Position numbers and translations under genes: made by a program
Shown here: piece by piece, positions 36,816-46,183 of the stretch
Position numbering within the stretch: the stretch's first letter is position 1
Layout: the number at the start of each line of letters is the position of its first letter
NCBI GenBank assembly: GCA_011800155.1
Contig: CM022375.1
Span: 1,488,001-1,552,000, forward strand
Source: Flammulina velutipes
Taxonomy: Eukaryota; Basidiomycota; Agaricomycetes; Agaricales; Physalacriaceae
DNA: 64,000 nucleotides
Direction of reading: 5' to 3'
Notes under the pieces: generated by a model
Told to the model about the DNA's origin: nothing
The model's input: only the letters and a program-made list of their open reading frames with translations
Database searches by the model: none

Positions 36816-39738
36816 CTACTTGGCCGCGCAAGCGGGGATGCGTAGAACAGAGTTGCGAAGCGTTCCATCCTCGGCGTAACTGAAAGGACCGAGACCTAAC
36901 CAATGGCACCAGCGATTACAAATGTGTCGGTCAGCAAAGGCATCGAACGCCTGTTCTACATTGCCTTCACCAAAGAGATGGGCGTTTCCGTCTTCACGTA
37001 GCTTTCTATAAATAGTTAGATTAACTGAAGTAGATTCCAAGAGCTAGGGAACGCACGGAGATGTCATTATCTGTGCGTCAGTCAGAAATCCTTTATACCC
37101 TTGGAAGTCAGAGACATAGACCACACGGTACAACTTCTCAAACTGTAAGTGCTGGAGAGCCACTAAAAATTCTGCAGTAGGATACTCGGGATGGTTGGGC
37201 TTGAGAAAGGGAATGGGAGTGGCGTTGTGGATATATTTGACGAAGTCGTCCTCATCTTCCATGGGAATGCGCTCCTCCAGGATGTAGGCCCGGTCGATAA
37301 CAGATTTTTTTGGACCTCGAGGACCTGCGGCAGCTTCTCGGAAAGTCATGAGAACGGCGGCTTCTACAAAGCGAAGTCTAGGAATGTCCACAGGAGGGGT
37401 TGGCCATTCTGCGTTAATTCAGAAATAGGCTTTTAGAAGAGAAATAAAATCAAGCTTACTGGGATCTTGCTGAATATCATAGATGTAGCGCTGACACATA
37501 AGTAACAGCATTGAGGCCCAGTAGTGCGTGTTAAGGTCCTTTAGAACCTTTTGCAGCTCTACGCTACCACTGTATCGGATGCGTGTCAGCTGTCTAAAAG
37601 ACATACAATTAGTAGGTACATGAGGAATAAAATAAGACGTACCCGTTGCGTGTCTTGTCCTCATAGAACTGTTTTACAACAATGGGAGAGTCCAATAGGC
37701 GGTCAAGTCCAGGATAGGGGGTAGAATCTCTAATATAGAGAGAAAGACTGCCGGAGTGTGCAGTCTTGAAAGCGCCTATTCCTAACTCTTGTCCTAATTT
37801 CATGTTGGCATGAACAGAAGCGTTAGCAGGAACAAGATAGTGCTTCGGATTGTACGACAGTAGTTCTTTCTCTCTAAGGACACGAAAGACGTCCAAGACG
37901 GGAACCATAGAGAGACTCCCGGAGAGTTGTACTTGGGGTTCTAATAAGAGAAAGATAAATAGAGAGCAGGGAAAGAGAAGAAGGAGACTGACCGTAACTT
38001 GTCATCTCTACAACTCCTCCAAGAGATACGGCCTCTACTATAGCCTGCTGGTTTAGAGCGTTCCAGGAGATAGGTGGGACAGGTGGTGTCATTGCGGAGG
38101 AGGTGCGCTTGTGCTGGCGGGGGGGAGAGGTCATAGAAGCCTGAGAAGGGTATTAATAGAAAGTAATATATACCTCAGTAGGTGAAGAACATACACTGCG
38201 CTCCCGCTTTCTCTGACTCTCTTCCTCCTCTTCATCCGTGCGTGCAGGTACGGAACCTCGGGCCTTAGGAGAATTGTGCTCAGAGCCTTCGGGATCATCG
38301 TTAAAGTCGGGGTCATCATCATACTCCGGAGCATCTCGATCAAAGGAGTTAGATCGACGAGTTGCACTACGTTTAGAAGGAGGATTTTGATCGCGCTCTT
38401 GAAGCGCTTTCTAGAAATAATATTAATAGAGGTTTCTCAAAATAGATCCAAGACGTACCAAGGTATCCTCAATCCAATCGAGGTAGTCATACCAATCCTC
38501 CCCAGGAATCTCCATTCGCAGGACAATATTAGCCTTTGGAGCCTGCCAAACGGGTTCACCACCTTTGCCTTTCATCTTATATGTCCCATAAGAGAGAAGA
38601 TAAGGTCGTTTGTCGTTATACTCCTCCACAGTAGGCCCGCCCAGATCAATACCACTACCAATCTTCTTTGAACCTTCGTTAGTAATATCCCTTAGAGTAA
38701 AATGAGAGAAATCCCATTGGAACACTCCGTCCTCTGGAGATATTCCTGACTTGATAGTATGTTTCTGAAGGAGGACTCCAGCAACATAGTCACATCGTTC
38801 CCTTACCGCAGACAGGGATGTACGAGCATCAAAGTCCTTCCAGGACTCGGAGAGTGTCTAGGCAAAGATAAGTATCAAAAGACATTATTTATGGGTGAGA
38901 ACATACCGGTATCTCCGAGAGGGCGACCTTGCCAGGTTCCGTATGGCAGAACGTCAATTTGAGTTTGACGGTTTCACCAATAAGGCGAGAGGTAGAGCTC
39001 TGATAGCGGCGAGCCTCCGACTCATAGAAAGCATGATTAGCTGAATATCCATCCTGTGTATAGCCATCAGCGCGAGGCCTAGAGAGAGGATGCGCTTTAT
39101 TTGCAGGCTTAGAAGAAGAGGAGGGACGTCCAATAATTGGACCCATAGTAGACTTTGTGGGGAGAGCCTTCACGTTAGCCTGATACTGTAAATGAGTGTC
39201 TATAAAATTTGGCTCTTCAGTAAGTGTATAGAGAGAATAACTTTATTGAATACCTTTATGAAAAGAGCGCGATGTTACCTCAGCGATAGCTCTAGGATCA
39301 GGCTTCCGGGAGACAGCAGGCATAGAGGAACCCTTGCGAGGTGGTGGTGGTGGTGGTGGCATCGTAGACGTATGAGATGATGATGCTGAGCGACCTGAGC
39401 CTCTAGCCATAGGCTGTGTATGAGGAGTGATTGACGGCGGCAGTGGTCGAGTCATAGTCTCCTGTTGCTGTCGACGAAGAGCTGTTTATTTTTATTAGTT
39501 CAAACACTGATATTAAATAAGAAGAAGAAAGCGTACTGGTCATCATAATAGTCTTAGCTTGATAATGCTCTTTGCAGGGTAAGCAGACCCGTTTCGCCTT
39601 TAGCGCATTCCCTACAACGTCAAACCTCTGACCAGGCTCGATAACAGTAGAGCAGCCCCTGCGTTCACATTGAAAGGCGACTTTCTCTGCCAAGTCGGAA
39701 GTAAAGTCAGCAGGAGTCTCAGGCTCAGAATGAGACAT
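36816..39738 (-). CDS. Alpha-type (eEF2K/MHCK-like) protein kinase with N-terminal zinc motif
   Basis: Starts MSHSEPETPADFTSDLAEK. The N-terminus has a zinc-ribbon-like pattern, C-x4-C followed by C-x2-C (QCERRGC ... RVCLPC). A low-complexity linker follows, rich in proline, serine and charged residues. The C-terminal alpha-kinase domain shows GIGAFKTAHSGSL as nucleotide-binding glycine loop, VVKQFYEDKTRN with a candidate catalytic lysine, AYILEERI, FVKYIHN, then KGFLTDAQIMTSP joined by a GTGCGT-AG intron to LFGEGNVEQAFDAF and RHICNRWCHWLGL, the H-x-C-x3-C zinc site that marks this fold. Stop at 36816-36818. About ten introns. The kinase looks catalytically complete. It shares an intergenic promoter region with the divergent integrase. 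Confidence 0.8.
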
Positions 39739-40349
39739 AGTGAAAGTAAGAACGTAAGAAGAGTGATAATGGGGGAGGAGGAAGATGGGGCAGCTAAACA
39801 ATCTTGAAGCTATCCTTCTTTTAAACCTATATTGGACTTAGAAAAATTGAGGATATTGCTCTAGCGATTACTGGTGCGGAGCGATGCGGGTCTAAATTTT
39901 CTGGCAAGGCAAAACATGAGGAGCCAAGATTTAATTTTGAAGGACTCGCTTCAGGACTTTCCTTGAAGACAGGTCAGTCTAGCCTTTACATGCGGTATGA
40001 ACGTGTATGCTCAGTCAGCTGAATGAAATAGGCGGGATCCTCATACCTCATGGTAGGTACAACACGTGTATGTAGCACTTTCTACCACTGTCTCAAGTCG
40101 AATTGAAGATACGATATTCACCGACTGTCCTTAGTAGCCAATGAGATAGTATTGCCTAGCCCTTTTTTCCCTGACTAGCCACAACACGACTCACTTTGGA
40201 ATAGCTTCCGCGGCTATTCTTGTCAGGTCGATTACACTACTTCTCTTTTCAATACTGGTATAAAAGAATAGGATACACAAGTCAAAAACATATCTCTGCC
40301 TATCCCCAGTGTCTGTCCTCTTCTTACTCTCAGTTCATCTCTGTCAGTG
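39739..40349. promoter_or_regulatory. Divergent promoter region of kinase and integrase
   Basis: 611 bp between the two start codons with no coding signal. TATAAAAG at 40259-40266 lies about 85 nt before the integrase start and is a probable TATA box. Confidence 0.55.
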
Positions 40350-42294
40350 ATGGCAGGTGGCGCATGGAAGCCTAATCGTAAGTGAACTTGCTACTACTTG
40401 CATGCACTTGATGCTGAATAAAGCTTTGATTAGCACCCTTAGCTCTTATTGAGGGTCCTCTAAGAGCTCTTTGGGCCCGAAAGCATCTAACAGAGGATGA
40501 GATATTAGAGCGCCTCCGCACGGAATTTGATACTACCAAGTATGGTCTTGGGTAAGATTGTCTTTCTTGTGAGTGTGCGACTATCCTTGACTGATTATTA
40601 TCTCTTCTTAATAGGAAAACTAAGTTCCGCAAAATACGAGCAGATCTTGGATTGCTGGGAACGCGACAGCAAGGTTAGAGCTTTGACTTTCTATTCTGAA
40701 CGTCTATTAATGACAGATTTAGCTCACAATGTGAACACTATTCGGGACGACATGGTAACCCTTCGGCAACAGTACCCTAATGCTGGTATGAAGGAAATAG
40801 TTACTTTACTCTTTACAGAGTGCGACAAGAAAGTCTCCCGGTATGTGCTGTGTTAGCCTGTATATTTTCATTTTCTAACTATTTTTAGTGCTATTGTGGC
40901 TGCCTATATGCATCGATATGAGGCAGACCTTTTGCGCCAGCGTAGAAGGGGCCGTCTGCGCCGCAAACGCTTCTGGGCAGCGGGATGTAACGACATATGG
41001 ACCTTGGATCAGCACGACAAATGGAAGAGGTTTGGTCTAGGTCTTCATGTTGCACTGGACCCCTTTACAGGACAAGTCAAATGGCTGAAGATCTGGTGGG
41101 GTAACCGAGATCCCCGTTTAATCCTAGGCTATTACCTTGAGACAGTTAGGAACCTGCGATGTAAGTTCTACTTATCTGCAACGGTTATCAACTAATCCTA
41201 ACAATCCTTAAAGATATTCCTTTATGTAGCCAGAGCGATCCCGGATCGGAGAACTGGTGTGTGGCCAAGGGTCATACCTATCTGCGCCAATGTCTTGATC
41301 CCACCCTGGTTGGCACTCTTCAACACAGATGGATGCGGGAAAAGAAAAACATTCCTCCTGAAATATTTTGGTCTAATATGCGTCGCCGCTTTACACCAGG
41401 ATTTCAGGATATTTTAGAGGCTCCAGAGCGCATCCCGGCCATCCGATATCGGTCTACACATCGAATCCAGTAGTAAGTCTTTAGTGTTCTTCAAAAGAAC
41501 CTTGAACTAATACTACGGCATAGTAATGTTTTCAAGTACCTCTTCATCCCTTGGCTTCAACTCGAGCTGGATTTGTTCAAGGACAGATACAACACTACCA
41601 TGAAGCGCCACCAAAAGGATAAGATTCTCCCACAAGGAGGTTGCCCAGACGATATAGAGCAGTACCCTGAGAAGTATGGCTGCATGAACTTCAAGGTGAG
41701 AATAGCTCGTATGGATTCACTAGATTACTGACTAAATTGACATGAGTATAGGTTAATATTGATCCGAAGTCGCAGTATCTCAAAGACCTGGAGACCTTAT
41801 ACGCTCCGCCAGACCACCCTACTTTCGAATTATTGCCACCCGCATTTCATACCCTTCTAGATCAAATCTATGAGGAGTTAGGAAAGCCACAAGTCCGCCG
41901 GGACAATATATGGAATATCTATATGGCTCTCTTAGAGCGAGTAGAGGCCTTGCAGAGGACGGACAGATTGACTATTGATCAGATGGGTCTAGCTGCCTAC
42001 AACGAGGATATCCATGAGGATGACGAACACATGGTGGCCCTTCTGTCTGCCGAGATCCAGGAACTCCAACCTTTGCAAGAGGTCGTGGAGGATGGCTACG
42101 CCGGCGGGGTAAATGGTGGCTTGGGGCCAGGTCGTGGTGACTCAAACGTGGGTGAATATCTTATGGGCGATACAGCTGCTATTCAGGAGGAACACTTTCA
42201 TGACCTGGACATTGATTACTTTACGTCAGACGATGAGGATGATGAGGAGGCTCAGGTGGCGCGGACACTGATGACCTATATCGATGACGAATGA
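40350..42294 (+). CDS. DDE integrase/transposase (IS3EU-like, integrase core fold)
   Basis: Starts MAGGAWKPNPPLALIEGPLR with a short first exon (40350-40377), then in-frame exons from 40434. The N-terminal part is helical and probably binds the ends. The catalytic core has TLDQHDKWKRFGLGLHVALD (first aspartate in TLDQ), then SQSDPGSENW (second aspartate, GSEN resembling the GTEN of eukaryotic integrase cores) and NIPPEIFWSNMRRRF with the likely glutamate about 41 residues later. The C-terminal third has PPAFHTLLDQIYEEL and ends in a very acidic tail (YFTSDDEDDEEAQ). Stop at 42292-42294, only 130 bp from the right end. The order of D, D and E and the family resemblance to rve-type cores support a cut-and-paste integrase. 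All catalytic positions are present. Confidence 0.85.
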
Positions 42295-42399
42295 ATATTC
42301 TTTTATTTTTCTCTTTACTAAATTATTTAGATAATTGACCAATATAGTAGTGGTGTTGGAGGTCCTTGGCTTACTAAGGGTGATCCGCATCACCGGCAA

Positions 42400-42425
42400 A
42401 GAGCATGACAGTCCTGTATTCCATA
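42400..42425 (-). repeat. Right terminal inverted repeat
   Basis: Perfect 26-bp reverse complement of 28965-28990, ending CCATA next to the target duplication. Confidence 0.9.
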
Positions 42426-42431
42426 CTAAAG
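42426..42431. repeat. Right 6-bp target site duplication CTAAAG
   Basis: Second copy of the 6-bp duplication that flanks the element. Confidence 0.85.
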
Positions 42432-43126
42432 CTGGTGAGATCTGAGAAGTTAAAGCCCGAGATGAGTTCTTCGAGGAACTCCGTCCTCCTTTGTGTTGTC
42501 CGATAGTATTCCACTGTGACCGTCTGATGCAGATATGTTGGTGATCGATTCAGCGGCGTATTGAGTATTGATACCTGTTCATTAGGTCAGTCATGCATTG
42601 GAGATTCAATTGGCCAAACGCACCTGCAATCGAACGGGATATGTTGTATGCCAGTGCATATCCGAGTTCTTGATCCGCCTGCTAGTGAATGCTTGCCTCG
42701 TTGTATCCAGCCTTCAATGGCATAGTTCCAGCTCAAGTAGGCTATCCATGTAGAGGTTAGGGAGAACAGCCTCAATAAAAATAGAAAGCAAAGACATACT
42801 AACATGTCTACTCAACTTGGTGAGCCGCTAGTTGATGAGCGCTATTTCCATCCCTATGGTTTTACCATTGGATACCAAACGACGAAAGTTGTCCTTGTGC
42901 AATTATACAAAGATGCCAGCACGATTGAGTCCTGGATATCTTGTTGCATTTGTCTCATGTCAATGATCGTCGCAGGTTGACGAAAAAGCTTGATTGAGTC
43001 AATGATCGGAAGTCTAGGCCTGACCCACTCATTCCCGAATGATGAGCTTTGACCAAGCCTCGTTCGCGCAAGGAAGATATTCGCGTAAATTTCAAAGGAA
43101 GAATAGAGCCCGTGGGAGGAGTTCAT
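42432..43126 (-). pseudogene. Possible gene remnant at the transposon insertion site
   Basis: Minus-strand frames include IDMRQMQQDIQDSIVLASLY and, after an intron-like break, ADQELGYALAYNISRSIAG or TVTVEYYRTTQRRTEFLEEL, which reach the target duplication. They read like a real protein, but two frames compete in the last exon and no start is certain. The element may have cut this gene or its 3' end. Family not recognised. Confidence 0.3.
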
Positions 43127-43181
43127 TATACTCGAAGCTCAATAGCGAGACCATGAAGGTAATTCAAGAGGAGTTATCGAG

Positions 43182-43821
43182 TCAACTGAAAGAAATATCA
43201 TGGACAAATAGTATTCTATTGTAACGACACAATTGATCGCTATAGTGTTTGCGGCAATGATACATACAGGGACTTCCGTAGTAGCATTTCCAGATCGTTG
43301 GGTGAAGCCCTGAGGAATATCAGTCTTGAGTTGTAAGAACTAGGACTACACAACTTGCCATGCTCGGTCACCAGTACATCGCGAATCCGCTTGTCCTCAT
43401 CTGAAGGGACCAGTCTGCGGTCCTCTTCCATGACCTCCTCATATCCATCGGGTCCGTCATTGATCCATTCACCTCTCTTGTGCTGGGAGATGACATAAAA
43501 ATCATTCCATGTCGTATCCCGGCGCTGGGAAAATGCCGCATTTACATCCAGACCATGCTCTCGAAGATGCTTGGTGAGGTAAATGACAACATTGAGGTCC
43601 TCAAAGTGGTCGTCACTCAGAGTGTATTGATGAAAACGCTTGAACCAATCCAAGCCGTCGGCGACTGGGATCACGTAACCGCCAGCTATCAAAGTGCGCA
43701 AGCGTGGTTTTCCTTTCTCGAGCGGAGAGCGGTACCAAGGAGGAGGAACAGGAATTCCGGGAATTGGACTGTACAAGACAAGATCTAGATTGGTGGTGTA
43801 GTCGGGATGGGAATTGGACAT
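43182..43821 (-). CDS. Small protein of unknown function, copy A
   Basis: Starts MSNSHPDYTTNLDLVLYSPI. Family core: PPPWYRSPLEKGKPRLRTLI, AGGYVIPVADGLDWFKRFHQ, YTLSDDHFEDLNVV, DTTWNDFYVISQHKRGEW and DEDKRIRDVLVTEHG. The last exon follows an intron whose donor is GCAAGT (GC-AG); spliced, it reads GLHPTIWKCYYGSP, matching copy B. The remaining C-terminus differs from copy B and may be altered. About 190 residues, no signal peptide or membrane segment. Family not recognised. It is divergent to copy B, about 1.6 kb apart. Confidence 0.7.
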
Positions 43822-44166
43822 GGTGGCTAGGAATGCTGAAGGTGCGACTGGGAGAATCGGTCTAGTTCTAGTTTAAGGGTGTGTCCAACATGCATTTAAA
43901 AAGACGTAAGAATGTGCTCGGTAAACGCCGTGCTCCCGGTCAAGGTTCTACTCAAGTTCTACTTACCTCACTTGCCTGTATTTGGCCCTTCCAGTCTATC
44001 CAATTCCAGGTTTGTTATGTGTACATTGAACAGTACAGAAGCTTGGCACTGAGAACATACTTCCCCACAGTGACCTGTTCGCCTTCTGAACAACCGGCGC
44101 ATACCGTGACTAGTATCCATTGAATTTCCAGGTCCTGGTTGGAGGAATCCATTTATTCCTGTCATT

Positions 44167-44750
44167 ATGCCATCCCACGAACCAAAGGCTAGGAGCTCAA
44201 AGAAGTCGAAATATGTCATTTTGAGTGGCTACGCGTTGCCCTCCGACGACTTTCGTCTTTTCGTTTCAAGCATACCGGCCCTCAAAGCCGCTGTATCGAG
44301 TTTTCCTTCAGATGAACCCATAATCTTCGAATTCTTTACCTCCATGTATGCGGTGTGGAAGACAGACGACCAACCGCGCGCGCCCAGAGTTAAATGTATG
44401 ATCTCCCCTTCAGTGCATTTCAAGTTTATATTGACTCACCTTCTCAAGATCTATTCGAAGGAGACGTCGCTGAATATCCGGACGATTTTCTCGGCGAAGA
44501 AACGTCCTCGCACATCACCTCGTGCCTCTTCCCCGTGCGATACACCCCCTGTATCGAAGACGAAGAGCTATTGGAAGGCGCTCCGTACTCCACCGAGACC
44601 CAGAAAGACAAGGATGCTCTAGCTAGAATTGTGAAATTAGTGGAGGAGAGTGGAGGCAAGCTGGATACTACCAAAATGACCTTTCGATGGGTCCATGCTC
44701 TGCACCCATCTCGTGCTACCAATGTAGGCGCCACTTCTTTCTATCTTTGA
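44167..44750 (+). CDS. Hypothetical protein
   Basis: Starts MPSHEPKARSSKKSKYVILS; two exons join as APRVK|YLFEGDVAEYPDDFLGEE and the protein ends NVGATSFYL with TGA at 44748-44750. About 180 residues with a basic N-terminus and an acidic centre (FEGDVAEYPDDFLGEE). It lies between the two divergent copies of the small unknown gene. No family recognised. Confidence 0.6.
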
Positions 44751-44994
44751 GTCTTACACATGACTCAATCCATTTCTAGTATTGAGTCTGAAACGTGACG
44801 TCGAGAGGCAATGCAGGCATGCCCTTGGGCCTTTCCCACCTAGTACCAATGTACACTTATCTACAACCTGAATAGCTTTGTCTCCGATATTAGACCACGT
44901 CGAAGAGTTCTTCCAGCAAACACATCTAACCCAAGGTTGAAACGAGAGCCCGCCACATTGACCTTCCACACGGACTGGCAGGTAGTAGAGCAAC

Positions 44995-45342
44995 AGAAAT
45001 ACAGATATGTAGTACACATTACAGTAAATCACAACGACACCTCCACCTGGATCTTGGCCAGATACGAATACACATCTGGCGACATCCTATACTTAAGCAT
45101 ACCCGTGAGTGACATAATCGCCCTCGCCTTATTCGCCACCGAGCTCAGAGTCTACGAGAAACAGAAACAGAATATGCACGTAACAAACATAAACACAACT
45201 TACCATCTGCCGTGTCGCCTCTGGCATCGGCGACGTCTTACACCGCTCATGTACACCAGAAAGCGCATCCATAGCCAGCATAACATACTTCGGCAACGTC
45301 CTCTGCAGTGACTCGCGCCGAGTGATCTTGCCCGTATCAGCT
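44995..45342 (-). pseudogene. Duplicated 3' fragment of the NIC96-like gene
   Basis: The segment repeats about 46165-46530 in the same orientation: the last exon, its intron with the GTAAGT donor, and part of the preceding exon (ESLQRTLPKYVMLAMDALSG, MPEATRQM). Relative to the intact gene it lacks an in-frame stretch equal to about eight codons (AEEFKFLH) and has no upstream part. It is a non-functional tandem relic. Confidence 0.8.
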
Positions 45343-45413
45343 TGAACAAAAACCACCATCTGCTTATATCCTTCCCTCCGCCACATCGCCACCAGTAACA
45401 CATTTCAATCACC

Positions 45414-45980
45414 ATGGCCGACTCCCATCCTCCCGATTACACCACTAATCCAGATCTTGGCGTCCTGTACAACCCGATTCCCGGGGCTCCCATTCCTCCT
45501 CCTTGGTACCGCTCTCCACTCAAGAAAGGTACTCCACGCTTGCGAACTTTGATTGCTGGCGGTTACGTTATCCCAGTTGCGGATGGCGTCGATTGGTTCA
45601 AGCGTGTTCACCAATACACGCTAAGTGACGACCACTTCGAGGACCTCAATGTTCTTCCTCATCTCACCCAGCAACTTCGAGAGAGTGGCCTCGATGTCAC
45701 CGTCGCGTTTGCTGAGCGCCGTGACACAACTTGGAGTGACTTCTATGTCATTTCGCAGCGCAAGCAGGGCGAGTGGATTCACGATGGACCCGACGGCGTT
45801 GAAGAAGTCTTGGAAGAGGACCGCAAGCTCGTCCCTACGGAAGAAGACGAGCGGATTCGTGAAATATTGGAGAAAGAGCATGGTAAGTTTTGTAGTTCTT
45901 TCTCAATAATCAAAGATTGATATCTCTCAGGGCTTCATCCGACAGTGTGGAAAACCTACTACAGGAGCCCTCACATGTAA
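45414..45980 (+). CDS. Small protein of unknown function, copy B
   Basis: Starts MADSHPPDYTTNPDLGVLYN and shares PPPWYRSPLKKGTPRLRTLI, AGGYVIPVADGVDWFKRVHQ and YTLSDDHFEDLNVL with copy A. A GTAAGT-AG intron leads to the last exon GLHPTVWKTYYRSPHM with TAA at 45978-45980. About 180 residues, soluble. It lies between the intact NIC96 gene and its duplicated tail, so the local rearrangement may have carried it along. Function unknown. Confidence 0.75.
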
Positions 45981-46183
45981 GGGCGCCACAAATGGTAGCC
46001 GAGAGCGCTCAGGTCTTCATTCACAATGTACTCTTCACTTGTCTCGAATCCTGCTCGAATCTATGTCGTAGCCGGCAATAATAACTGATTTTTGAAGATT
46101 ATTCATGCGAGATACATGGCACCAGAAAGTCCAACCAGAGCCAGCATTGACAGTAGAGCACAGTAATACAGATACACATTAAA

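Larger units (their letters stand above)
28965..42425. mobile_element. 13.46-kb IS3EU-like DNA transposon carrying TET/JBP and alpha-kinase genes
   Basis: The ends are perfect 26-bp inverted repeats starting TATGGAATACAGGACTGTCA, bounded by the direct repeat CTAAAG. Inside are, from left: TET/JBP dioxygenase (-), a 3.3-kb region without a clear gene, a novel protein (+), an alpha-kinase (-) and a DDE integrase (+). All four genes splice without stops. The combination of IS3/retroviral-type integrase, 6-bp duplication and TAY...RTA ends is, as I remember, characteristic of the IS3EU superfamily. Polintons also make 6-bp duplications but encode PolB, which is absent. KDZ elements, the known fungal carriers of TET/JBP, have a different transposase and, as I recall, 8-bp duplications. 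The matching target duplication and intact genes suggest a recent, possibly active insertion. Confidence 0.85.

Noticed and set aside
39340..39362. GGTGGT repeat as a microsatellite of interest
   Set aside because: It encodes the polyproline linker of the alpha-kinase.
28965..42425. KDZ transposon or Polinton as identity of the large element
   Set aside because: KDZ transposases and their duplications differ, and no PolB, capsid or protease gene is present; the integrase core with 6-bp duplication and TAT ends fits IS3EU better.
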